Position numbers and translations under genes: made by a program. Of a DNA stretch of 64,000 bases, positions 12,276 to 27,900 are shown one piece after another; positions within the stretch are counted from its first letter, which is position 1, and each line of letters starts with the position of its first letter. The stretch is from Mesaphorura yosii (lineage: Eukaryota > Arthropoda > Collembola > Poduromorpha > Tullbergiidae), in NCBI GenBank assembly GCA_009869945.1, contig WIXG01000016.1:396152-460151 (forward strand), written 5' to 3'. The notes beneath the pieces are model-generated. The model was not told where the DNA came from, did not search any database, and worked only from the letters and a program-made list of their open reading frames with translations.

Positions 12276-15200
12276 TTATTGCGGGGCAGTAGTGGCAGCA
12301 GCAGGCAAAGACGATTGCAGATGGTTCAACTTCTTGATGAAATTTTTCAAGTTGATATTTGGTGGGATCTGGGTGTCAAATATTTCCAGCGAGCCCAGGA
12401 GTTCTTGTTCTTCTGCCTTCAACTCGTCCGCGACTAGAAGGTAGTCGCCCAGTTCCTCCTGCACATCTTCGGTCAGACCCTCACTGAGATCGGGAGCTTG
12501 CGTATTGTAATCCTGAATTAAATCCTGCCAAAAGTGATAGAACAAGCAATTAGTAGTCGAGTCATGGCATAATGGATAATAATTAAGTCACGCCAAGCGA
12601 ACATACGTTGACTTTCTCCCGAAATTCGTCCGCCTTCCCGACGAAGATTTTTCGCATTCGCAACTTAACCTTCTTGAGCGTGTTGTCGACTTCCTTCAAC
12701 TTTTGCAGATAATTGCGCCACTCCGCTTCCAGGTTCTCGATTTTCTGTGTGATTTCTTCTCCCAACTCAAAATCATTCTTTGACAAGCACTCAAACTGAT
12801 CGTAGATGTCTAAGAAGCCGAGTTCTTTCGACGGCACCTCTGCAGCGAGAGTTCTGAATAACTGGTGGTCCCGCAGCAGCTCCTCCACGTTTTCTGGTGT
12901 GCGCGCGAAGCGCTCCAGGTTTTCGCTCATGTATTTGTAGCATCCCAGCAACTCACGCGTGGAGGTGCGAAAGAGAAGCTTGCAAATACGATCTTGCCAG
13001 ATTTTGCAGTGCTTGGAAATGGTGTCCTTGATCTTTGCGCAGTCCAAAACACAAAAGCCGACGTTGTGGATGCTGTCCTGAGCTTCGATAACGTTTCTAA
13101 CATTCACGTATCTTCCAATGTCCGTGTTGAAGCTGGTGATGGTTGGCAGCAGCTTCTCGTAGCGTTTTATGAACCAATCCTTGTCCACTTCCCAAATGTC
13201 ACGGTAGGGTTCGAAGGCCTTGAGGTACTTCTCGACTTGATTGGTGCAGTTGAAGACTATTTCGGAAATCTGCTGTTGAGTGAACCGAGCCTCGTCGTCG
13301 TTGGCCAAGATGTGACTGAATGACTGAACACGCGCATTTTTGTCACCCAGAAACTGAATAATGCGGGGAAATGGCCGGAGGGTGTGACAGATTTTGGGAT
13401 AGGTTCCGAGAACCATGTCCGACACCTCAGAGATGGTAGGAGTGAATGCGATCGAGTTATTTTCTATAATTACATCTGCAAATATCATCACCGAATGATA
13501 AACGAACGAGAAATACATCAAACTACGTAATTCGAGCTGGAAACTCTACTCCGCATCTTCATTACCGATTTTGAAAACAGGAGTTTGCCCTCCGCTTCTG
13601 ACGTCGTCCTCAAGTCCCCTGTGCACAGTTTATTAATACAACATTCAGACAACTCCTCAGGTCAAGGCTCCAAATGCGGCTCAGGCGTTACCTTTTAAGG
13701 ATCTCGAGAGAGCGTCTGACGTTGATGCACAGAGCTTCCTGTGCAATTTCGTCCACGACGTGCAAGTATTTTGTCCACTGCTGCATGACTTCTTGCCCGT
13801 CAGTTTGAAACATTTCGAACATCTGTCGCAGAATGAGCGTGATGTCCTTGTACGCTTTGGCAATTTTCAAGACGGCCTTTTCGAGGATCGCAGCTTGGAA
13901 GTCACGGAAGCCGAATTCTGAGAACGCTTGCTTGTGGTTCATCCGAACGAGAGGACGATTGCTGATTTTTGTCGCTAACTTCCCAATGCGAATGTTGGCG
14001 TTCTTGTAGTCATCCGTGAATCCCTGCACCTTGTTGGCTGCCATTCTACAGTCGTTAATGTAAGCGTCCGACACGTCCGATGCCCACGTGAGTTTTGTGA
14101 GACCAGCGTAAATCTTTCTCTCCAACAGCCGAATTCGTCCTTTGAACAAGCTTCTTTCCTCCATGGAGAGTGCTGCAACGATTCTATTGTAATCCTTCAC
14201 GACGAGCAGAACCGTCTCGCGAAGATTGTGCAGTCTATCACGTTGCTGAAAGACGGAGCGAAGAACGTCTGGAATTTCTTTACCGAGACGAATCCAAATC
14301 TCTCCTTCAACAAGGTTCTTGTGCAAAATCTTGTCAAAGTTCACTTCGATCATTCCCGGTCTGTAGGTGCTTCTAATCATCAGCGGGATTTCAAGACGCT
14401 TGGCGAGATCTTTCGTCCCAAGCTGTGCCAACCACTCGCTATACATTCGACCTGAGAACTCGACGAGCGTCTGAGCCAAGGCTTTGTATTGAGCAATGGC
14501 CTCACTGTCGAGCAAGAAGTAAGTGTGGAGTGTGAAAGCAGAGTTTAAGAGTTCCCAACGCTGACTCACCTGCCATATCCGCATTCTGGCAAGAACCAGG
14601 CGTCAGCCAGACACTGGTAATTCAAGTCTAGTCGCTGTTTCATGTACAGGGCCCAGGCCGCCCGACCGGCCACTTGTGGAAAGCTGAGTGGCAGTGGCAG
14701 CACGTTCTTCGTGTACATGTTCCGTACGAGAGTGGTTTCCTCTTCGAACATTTTGTAGAGCTGTACGGTGAGCTTGTCGTACGCTCGAATTATAATCTCC
14801 CTCTGGTAAAAGTTGTAGAAAGTCTTCAGCAGATGAACTCCTGTGAGAAGATAGAAGGACACACAAATTGTGACCTCTTGCCAATCGCCATGCACTATCT
14901 ACATGTACCTTGAATTGGCAATTGGGAAGCATTTTGGAGTATTTAAACGTACCTTGTTCAATGTTGCTGATAAATTCGAACGCGTTAAACAAAGCGTTCT
15001 GCACTAAGATCTCGAGATCTTTCACCAGCGCACGAAATGCGCCCATGTGCTCATGCCATTCCGCATTCTTCACATCGAAGACAATGTGAGAATACTCATG
15101 CAGCTTATGTAGCTGTCCGTCGAACAACTTCTCGACTTCTTCCATAACTCGAGTAATTTCTGGAGCTTTTACGCCTGAAAAAGTAGCGAAAGCGACAAAG

Positions 15201-16646
15201 TTACGAGACCAGGCATTCATTAGCGAAGAAGCAGAGCACAAAAGATACTCGCCTGGATAAAGCGGCAGCTCTTCTTGATCGCCTTCGATTCTTCTCGCAA
15301 ACAATTTTTGACAGACACAGATTTCCAGCAAATCTCGCAATCTTTGTGTGAAAGCGTCTATATGTGCAAAAATAATCTGTGATAGAACGAAGAATTGCAT
15401 TGATGCGATCAAAGTCAGTCAGAGTCAGAAATTAGATCCATTCCCTCACACACATCGTACTCCAGAAGCCACGGCGAGTTTGAAAACATGGAGTGCATTT
15501 TCTCGGCTTCCATATACTTCTCACGCCAGACAAGCAGACATTTGATGCCTCGTTGCAGTACGGCCTCGCTGGAGGTGATGAAGCCACCGAAGACTCGCTC
15601 TACGTCAATTTCACTGGCGCATTTGGTTATGAGTTCGTTGCTCACTTTGCGAACCAGCCCATTCAGTTTGTCTCGCGTGTTGTAAAAGGACGAGTTGAGC
15701 CAAACCACCTGAAAATGTCAGTATTCTACTTTCCACTGGCATTTGACACATTTGTAGCTCTGCGGTGCTCGATTGCATTGACTGAATCCGACTGAATGAC
15801 TTACCCGTATTGACCACAGGATGTGTTTCAGTTGTTCTGGAGTCTCACTACTAATTGGCGACGCATGTAACTTTTCACACGGTTCTCTCAAGATGCTAAG
15901 ATAGTGCGCGTTCGACAAACTTTCATTTAATCCATCCAGAATTTCTGAAGTGCTATAAATCAGAAAAGACTCCTTCAGTTGTACTGGCAAAAGTTTGCGT
16001 ACAAAAGCTTACGCTTACGCTTACATCGCATTAAATTGCCCAACAAAAGGGGACTTGATTATTTGCATTATATCTCGCACGTTACGAACGCCTTCGCCGT
16101 TGATCTGCTCAATCAGCCCCGTCAAATCCTCTCGCAGTTCCCAGAACGCCAGTTCGTCCAAGGGCCCTCCATCCATGTCCAGCACAGTTTGACTGGAGAG
16201 AAGCACTTCCTTCGCTTGCGCAATCCAGTGAATCATGATTTCTGGAATGTCAGAGGCAAGCACGTGCAATTGGCAATCCAATACACATATTGACACAATA
16301 ACGTAAAACTCTGAGTCTGGGTCTGACCTTCCAGATGAGCACAAAGCTCCTTGTCTCTCGACGCCTCATCAACTCGCAAGTTGAGGGCTTCCTTCGGCAC
16401 ATAAAACAAGGTTTGTTTCGGCAGTTCCTCATCTTCTTCTGCTTCTTCGAATTCATCCTCCTCTTCCGTTGAAGATTCCTCTGATTGGCCCTCCAATTCA
16501 GTTTCCTCATCGGTGTGATCCACTTCTGGCTTTTCGGACTTGACCTTATGGGTTCGCTTCTTACGTTTATGACGCAGCTTGCGTTTACGGCGTAGCTTGC
16601 GCTTTTGACGCACCTTGTTTCGTTTAGGACGCTTCACTGGCGCCAT
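12276..16646 (-). CDS. Axonemal dynein heavy-chain stem (DHC_N1-like), motor absent
   Basis: About 11 exons encode roughly 1,200 residues resembling the N-terminal tail of axonemal dynein heavy chains, the part that dimerises and binds intermediate chains. The start at 16644-16646 opens a Lys/Arg-rich leader, then an acidic stretch. Family-like segments follow: FPQVAGRAAWALYMKQRL (about 14650), KIYAGLTKLTWASDV (about 14100), VFKIGDVIIENNSIAFTPTI (across the 13.48-13.57 kb intron) and IENLEAEWRNYLQKLKEVDN (about 12700). The last exon, 12276 to about 12522, reaches the beginning of the linker and then stops after TTAPQ. An AATAAA overlaps the stop codon. A full heavy chain needs about 3,000 more residues (linker, six AAA modules, microtubule stalk). 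None are present downstream, where the dsRBD gene begins. The family assignment is firm; the closest paralogue is not resolved, though the stem looks most like DNAH2-type. Confidence 0.85.
16571..16614 (-). repeat. Short in-frame tandem repeat encoding basic KRKLR units
   Basis: Two imperfect copies of a motif containing AGCTTGCG lie about 21 nt apart inside the first exon of the dynein-stem gene. They encode the repeated KRKLR units of its basic leader. This is probably a coding minisatellite. Confidence 0.55.
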
Positions 16647-17093
16647 TATTATTGCGACTTGTTAATTAATGTGTTCAAAGTTCAAAATATTGCTGCTTCC
16701 TGCACGTGATGATTTTTCTTGATGCGGTACCAGAAGTATGATATGCTGATGGGATGCTACTTATGGATCCATCGTCCATCATTGACCAAACAACATATCC
16801 AAAGCAAAGCATGGATCAAAGGATCAGTCAGTTGCCAAGATCAATTTATTGAATTTCTTTTATTGAAGACACATGCTACATGACAATTTGTGATCCAAAA
16901 TGAAATAAAATATAACCTTAAAATCCAAAACTCAAAGTGCAACATAAAATACTTGAATATTAATACTTCATTTGCGGTAACGGGAATGAATGACCAGGAA
17001 AGTAGATTGCACTGTCCACCACCAACCATGGAAGCGTTTCGAAAATCCATTAAACTATTCTTGTATAACTGGCATAATTAAATTCTGATAAGA
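16647..17093. other. Intergenic spacer between KLC 3' end and dynein-stem start
   Basis: About 450 nt, AT-rich, with no convincing gene. It should contain the kinesin light chain 3' UTR and the promoter of the dynein-stem gene, both on the minus strand. No clear motif was picked out. Confidence 0.5.
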
Positions 17094-22004
<4,911 letters not shown>

Positions 22005-22965
22005 TTTGCTGCCAGTTGTCCTAAACAGATTATCGTGATTTATGGTATGCCAGTGGCACTTTACAAAGTAATTTTATAATAGTTCATCAGGTTCGAGAAC
22101 CCAATTGTTGGTGTACTTACTTGTCCATAAAACTGCAGACGCAAAAGCCTTCGAACTGCTTGAACTAAAAGGTCGGAATATTGTAGTGGCCGAACGACAA
22201 ATCACTAAAAATATCTGAAGCCAATTACCCAATTTGAGCATACATTTTACTTAAGGTTTAGTTGGTTTGTTTTTGGCTTACCAAGTCCTGGTGAAATATG
22301 ACAGCTGTATCTCAATTCTGGGTGTATTCTTTGGCTAAAATCACTAAAATGATAAGATTGTTTTAGAAGTTCCCTGTTCTCCCGTATTTCAGTCAATTAT
22401 CAAGTTTACGGCGGGTCACATCATCAGTAGAAGAGTTTAAATCGCCTCACCAAATCAGTATTACATTGCGCAGTTCGTTTATCGTAATACTGAACTAAAT
22501 TGAGCACAGACAAGTGACGTAGCAATGGTTTAACTCATCAAATTGATTAGGCTACCTCTGTAGCTGTAAAACTTTACCTTGTAGCCGATGAACGCTGACA
22601 GTGCGATGTCGAAAAGTTGAGTCACTCACCCTGCAGCTACGCGATGATGATGAGCTTCTCCGTACACTACACAGCAGCAGCGAAGGGGTGCATACGAACG
22701 AATCGACGCAGCCAGAGCAGAAGGGGTTTACAAGTTGTTTGCCTGAATCAATTCATCTGCTGTTCTGTGCTTGCTTGGGATAGTGCATAGTGTAGTCGTC
22801 TGCGCGAGGAAAGTTTGCGACAGGAGAGATCACATTCCTCTCATGTGCTTTCTCTTCTGAATCGTGGGAAACTCGAAAACATAATAAACTGTGATTCCGA
22901 AAGTTAGTGACTTCATTTTCAGTTCATATTCATTTTGTGATCTTACAAACTTCCGGACGTCCGTG
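22005..22965. promoter_or_regulatory. Divergent KLC/CRIPT promoter region
   Basis: The KLC start (minus) and CRIPT start (plus) face away from each other across about 960 nt. The left end contains a KLC 5' UTR acceptor (CTGTTTAG, near 22020), so the KLC transcript begins further right. No TATA box or named motif can be assigned with confidence. The head-to-head layout suggests a shared promoter. Confidence 0.5.
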
Positions 22966-23358
22966 ATGGTTTGTGACACGTGTCAGAAGAAACTTGGAAA
23001 GGTGATTACTCCCGATCCATGGAAGGCAGGTGCCAGAAACACGACGGAAGGTGGAGGAAGGAAAGTAAGTAATAATACCTTTCAACTCGCGTTCATTGAT
23101 TCATGATCGGAAATAAAAGCCCGAACTACACCATTCTATATTGCATTTCAGGTTGGAGAGAACAAATTGCTTTCGGCAAAGAAGGCAAGATTTTCTCCTT
23201 ACCAAAGTAATAAATTCGAGCCATGTCGGATCTGCAAGCAGAAAGTTCACCAAGTTGGATCACATTACTGCCAGCCCTGTGCATACAGTAAAGGCATCTG
23301 TGCCATGTGTGGGAAGAAGCTCTTGGAAACCAAGAACTATAGGCAATCCTCGACGTAG
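22966..23358 (+). CDS. CRIPT: CRIPT, cysteine-rich PDZ-binding protein
   Basis: Two exons, 22966-23064 and 23152-23358, joined in phase 0, give 101 residues, the usual CRIPT length. The start MVCDTCQKKLGKVITPD and the second-exon run GSHYCQPCAYSKGICAMCGK are near-identical to the family. The CxxC pairs are complete (CDTC, CRIC, CQPC, CAMC). CRIPT binds PSD-95-type PDZ domains through its C-terminus in neurons and is also known as a minor-spliceosome component. Here the chain ends NYRQSST, not in the hydrophobic residue of the canonical class I PDZ ligand. It shares an upstream region with KLC. Confidence 0.97.
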
Positions 23359-24925
23359 GCCCAGACTAATTGATTACATAACGATCTCAGAATTCGCTAA
23401 GTTACGGTGTACCAACGTTCAATTTCTAGGATTTGAGTATTAAGTGTTATCAGTCACATTGCAAAAACATTTGCAGCTCGCCCCGCTTTGTTGTCGAATC
23501 AGTTTACGCGTATTGTAAAAAGAAACAATGCGAAATTAAATTCTAGCATTTATTTTCTGTTTACTCTCATTCATGGTTTAATTACATTTACCATTTGACG
23601 GTAAATGGCATCCTTAAGCAATGAATGTGGTTAGAATGATTTGACACAAGAAATACAAAGATTAAGCATACTGCATTGATGCATGTAAATATATTTTTAA
23701 TTTACTCTAAGTATTATTGCTAATAAGTTATACTCAAAATAATGTTATAAAACCGGAAGATTACAAAATAAAACTGATGCATACTAATTAAAATTAAGCT
23801 AAAAACGCACTGATCAACTGATCCAATATGCACATGATTGTCGTTTAACGCATTCTTCACTAAAGTGCTTTCCTTGGTGAAAGCTGTAGCGGGTGAGCTT
23901 ATAATAGTAAAGAGGAAAAACTGACATCTAAACGGCGGCAGCACAACATTTTGCATACGGAGCTCATACAGGTGAGAAGCCACAAAATAAAACATCTACA
24001 ATACGACTACAATAAACTTACTCTGAACATGGCACATTAATAAACTCATAAACCCGTGATTTAATAGATTCTAAAAATTTTCTGAAAGCGTTAAAGAAGG
24101 CATGCTGTTTTTTAAACTCCATAAATAAAAGCTTGATTTCGTCGTCTAATAGAATTTTGTAGAATTGACACTTTACATTGTAAACTCAGTTGTAATTGGA
24201 GACATTAAAAGCCTTAGTTAAAAATCTACTGACTATAGAGTCAGTAATTAACCACTACGCGACGTTCCCTTAAACTCTCCAGTTCAGAGTTCATAGAAGT
24301 CTATAATACAAACGAGTTCGTATATTATGTGTTATTGCCCAATAACCCAGCCGTTTGTCTACATCTTTTGCTAATTACGAGTTACGACTTTCACATAAAC
24401 TTAAAACACAACACGACTACAACATTAGTACATTAATACGGTTGAATAATGCCAACCTAAGAAGCCTATTCTTTAAGTGTACATTCATTATGATACATCG
24501 ATTGGACGGAATGATTCTGTCAGGCAACGTTGTCAAAACTCAAGACTTTGCAATGCATGGAAGCAAATTGTCTTCAGAAAATGATTCGTAGACAAATGTT
24601 CCAAGAGTATCTTAATTTTAGAGTCCCAAGTTGTATTCTATCTAGCAAGAAATTACATTATCTAGCGATTATGGGAATTCTAATTCTAAGGCATACATTT
24701 TACATTCGACATTAGACAAGGAGTATTCAACTTTGCTAAGTATTTTGGCAGAAAATATGCGTAAGCTTGAGCAATGTATTTAGATTATCACGTGGTTTAA
24801 GGTAATGCTAGTAGAACTTGTCTATACGGAACTCGAGTAATACGAGTGTACTAAAAGTATCCGCTACAAATTAATTACCTCGCCATTATCTGCATATTAC
24901 TCCAATACTCCAATTACTACTTCAT
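23359..24925. other. Convergent intergenic region / 3' UTRs
   Basis: About 1.57 kb of strongly AT-rich sequence between the CRIPT stop (plus) and the stop of the PDZ gene (minus). It most likely holds a long 3' UTR of the PDZ gene and a short one of CRIPT. Short open frames here have no coding character. One small hairpin is listed separately. Confidence 0.5.
24227..24246. repeat. 8-bp inverted repeat with 4-nt loop
   Basis: TACTGACT and AGTCAGTA flank the loop ATAG. GTTAA upstream and TTAAC downstream could extend the stem across an internal loop. It lies in the presumed 3' UTR of the PDZ gene. Confidence 0.6.
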
Positions 24926-27900
24926 TCATTTGAACGTGGGGAGTGGTGACGTAATTTCAATGTTCTGACTTGACTCTGGGCCCAAAGTGATCTGCGTGAT
25001 TGTTTTCTGCGGTAAGGTCATGGTGGTTGAGTACACCTTGCTTGGTTTGATGGCAGGGTCAGAGTGCGTGGGTGACGACGTGGTCACTTTGAATTCCGAG
25101 GTCTCAAACTCAATGGCTGTCTTGTAGGTCGCTGGTGACATTGCCCCATTTCTCTCCGCTCCTGAATTCTCCGATGCTGAAGCCGAAGTTGAATGTTTCT
25201 GGTCAACATAAACCCAGTTGTCAAAACTGGAATCTGTTGGTAACGTCTCGATGGGATGCAGCGCAGCCTGACGCGCCAGGAATTCAGAATGTGACATCAT
25301 AATTCCGTCCAATTCTGTCGCTGTGATTTCAATTGTTTGGCCGTTGACTGGCTGAGAACTCTTGCTTCCGTTCGCCTGCGCCTGTGTCCTTGTCTCTGGA
25401 AACAGCGGTTTGTTATCACTTTGAATTTCCGGAGATATTTGCGGCGAGCCGGAGTCTTTTCGAGGTGGTGATTTCTGCGTGATTTTAATTTCATTTGCAT
25501 CTGCTACCAGTTGCATTAATCTGCTCTTGCTGTCACCACGAAGCAACTGCTTGGAGTCAGATTTGGAACTTCCTGACTTGCTTGACGTTGAATCATCAAT
25601 TTGGATATCCAGCGCTTGAGTTGACGATTCAGACACGTTGCGCACGTTCATGACGGTAACGTTAGTTGGTCGATTCATCACGTCAATTGACATCTTTTTC
25701 TCTGTCGTTTCTTCTGGAGACGCATCTTTCACAGCTTGCGCATTCAGTTTTGCTAATATTTCATCTACAGCATCGTTGGCGACGTTCCTCACTTCAGGGT
25801 CTTCTGGAATGCTTGAACCGACGGTGGAAATTGTGACTTGGTTTGGTGTAAACGAACTCACACGACCCTCCTCCTTCAAATGAACACCGGTACTAATCAT
25901 TGTGACTGTATCCTGCACCATTTTGTGCACTTCGATGGAGGTTCTTGCCATTTCGTTGTTGGTGGACTCCTCGCGTTGAAATACTTGTACAACTGAATTT
26001 GGGGAGGCTTTCAGCGTCTCCGAGCTGGAGCTTCCGCTCGAGGAAAACGACTGCTGCGAGTGTTTATAGTGCGCGTGCGTCACGGCAGTCATCGTGGAGT
26101 CTGTGGCCGTGCTCAAGTCTTCCACGGGCGACATGACCATGTTGGGAATGTGGGCGCCACGTGCATTGCTCCCGTCCTCCTCTGCACCCATGTCCATTGA
26201 AACAGCTCGCTCGAGGGAATCCACTTTGGACTTGGGCGTGGACTGAAGGCTGGACAGGTCCGCGAAAGAGGCTGACCTCTTGTCGGGCGTCGTTGAACGA
26301 GAACGAGGGCCTGAATTCACGCCGTGGATCTTGACTGGGATTTTGCTTTTGGGCTTCACAGTCGCCTCGACGATTTCAGGAGCTGAGTGCTGATGTGAGT
26401 CTCTCGGGGCTTCAGTCACTTCGGCCTTTGTGACTACGATGTTGCCCTTAGCCCCTTCGGTAGCGGGAACCGGTGGCGTCGGAGCCTGCCTCTTTGCTAA
26501 TTTGTTAACTTTGCCTTCGGAGTCACTTCCGTCGCTGCTGCTGTTTGAGCTGCTGCTGCTCTTTGAACTACTGGCACAATCTCTCCTGCTTCTTTTCGGT
26601 TTCTTGACTGATTTCTCTTCACTGTCCTCGTTTCCTGTGTCCTTCTTCGAAGAATCCTTTGACTGTCTCGGTGCGACAGGTGGTTTTGCTGGAATCAGCT
26701 TGGACTTGATGTTCTGCATTTGGGAACTGCCTTTCGCCACTTCTTGAATCATCTCGGCGGACTCAATTTTCTCCACGTCATCGCTTTCTTTGCTCGGTGT
26801 CATTTTTACGTCGTTCTTGTCATCGATTACTGCTTCGGTTTTCTTTCCTTTGGATGTGACTTTCTTCTTCGCTTGCTGGCCCTCAGCCTGATCACTCTCC
26901 TCAGAAGACGACAATTCACTGGATTGATCCTGTTTTGACGACTTCCTTTTCAGCTCTGCCTTCCTGGCGAGTTTCTCCGCTTTGAGTCTTTCCTTCTCTC
27001 TTGCCTTCTCTTTCGCTCTTTCTTCTTTCTCCTGCTTCACTCGCAACTTCGCAGCCGCCCTGGCTTCCCGTTTCTCCCTCTTCGCTCTTCTGACGTCATC
27101 GTCAACCGTCCCGACAGTCTTATCATCTTCGTCCTCACTGCTTGACGAGGAGGGGCTGTCGTGAGAAGAAAGCTTGTGCGTGACCTTGTCTTTGAATTCT
27201 CGTAAACTCTGCAGCCCCTTCGACATGAGTCCTGGCTTCTCCTTGCCTTCTTCCTTTGGCATGTCAGTCTTCTCAACCGATTTGACTTTTTCCGCCGATC
27301 TGTCAGGCATATCTACGTCTGATGTGGGAGGCTGATTAGCGCCACTGGCGGTGCTTGTGTTCATTTCATTCGAGTCATCAAGTTTCTTGACAATGACATT
27401 GGACGTGATATTCGACTGTCTCTCGGCCTTTGTCGGCGTGCTGTGCTCGCTGTGGTTGTGCCCGTCGTCCTCGGGCTCTAAGTTGTACTGCTTGCTATGC
27501 CCAAATTTCGGGAGCTTGATTCCAATACTTGGCAGGTGAAAACCTGAAGATTTCCTGCTCGTCGGTTTTTCAGCCGAGTCCAGCGAATCGGTTGATGGCG
27601 GTCGCTCGCTTGCGGACTCTTCAACGTGAGAGTCGCTGATTTTTGGTACTGCCAACGACAAATCCAACTCAACATCGTCAACCTCGCCCTTTAACATTTC
27701 CTTCGACTGAGATTCATCTGACTTTTTGTCTTTACTCTTTTCCTTCTTTCGTTTCTCTTTAGTTGGACTGGCTGATGGCTTGCTAGTGTCATCATCTTCT
27801 TTTTCTTTTTCAGGCGTCCTCTTCCCAAAATTTAAACTGATGTCGGGAAGAACGCGGATTCCAAATTTTCCCAGTCTGGTTTTCTGTTGCTCCTTGTCGT

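Noticed and set aside
12276-12330. Possibility that the dynein-stem stop is a missed splice donor
   Set aside because: No good GT donor precedes the stop, a poly(A) hexamer overlaps the stop codon, and no motor exons follow on that strand.
12865-13323. 152-codon plus-strand open frame inside the dynein-stem gene
   Set aside because: Antisense to a well-supported dynein exon; no promoter, splice partners or family match.
22020-22115. GGTTCGAGAACC resembling a tRNA B box with a weak A-box-like stretch upstream
   Set aside because: No cloverleaf arms can be formed and it lies in a KLC 5' UTR intron; the motif is short enough to be chance.
24190-24290. Possible tRNA gene on the minus strand
   Set aside because: An A-box-like TAGTGGTTA and an anticodon-like hairpin exist, but the loop is the wrong size and there is no T arm or B box.
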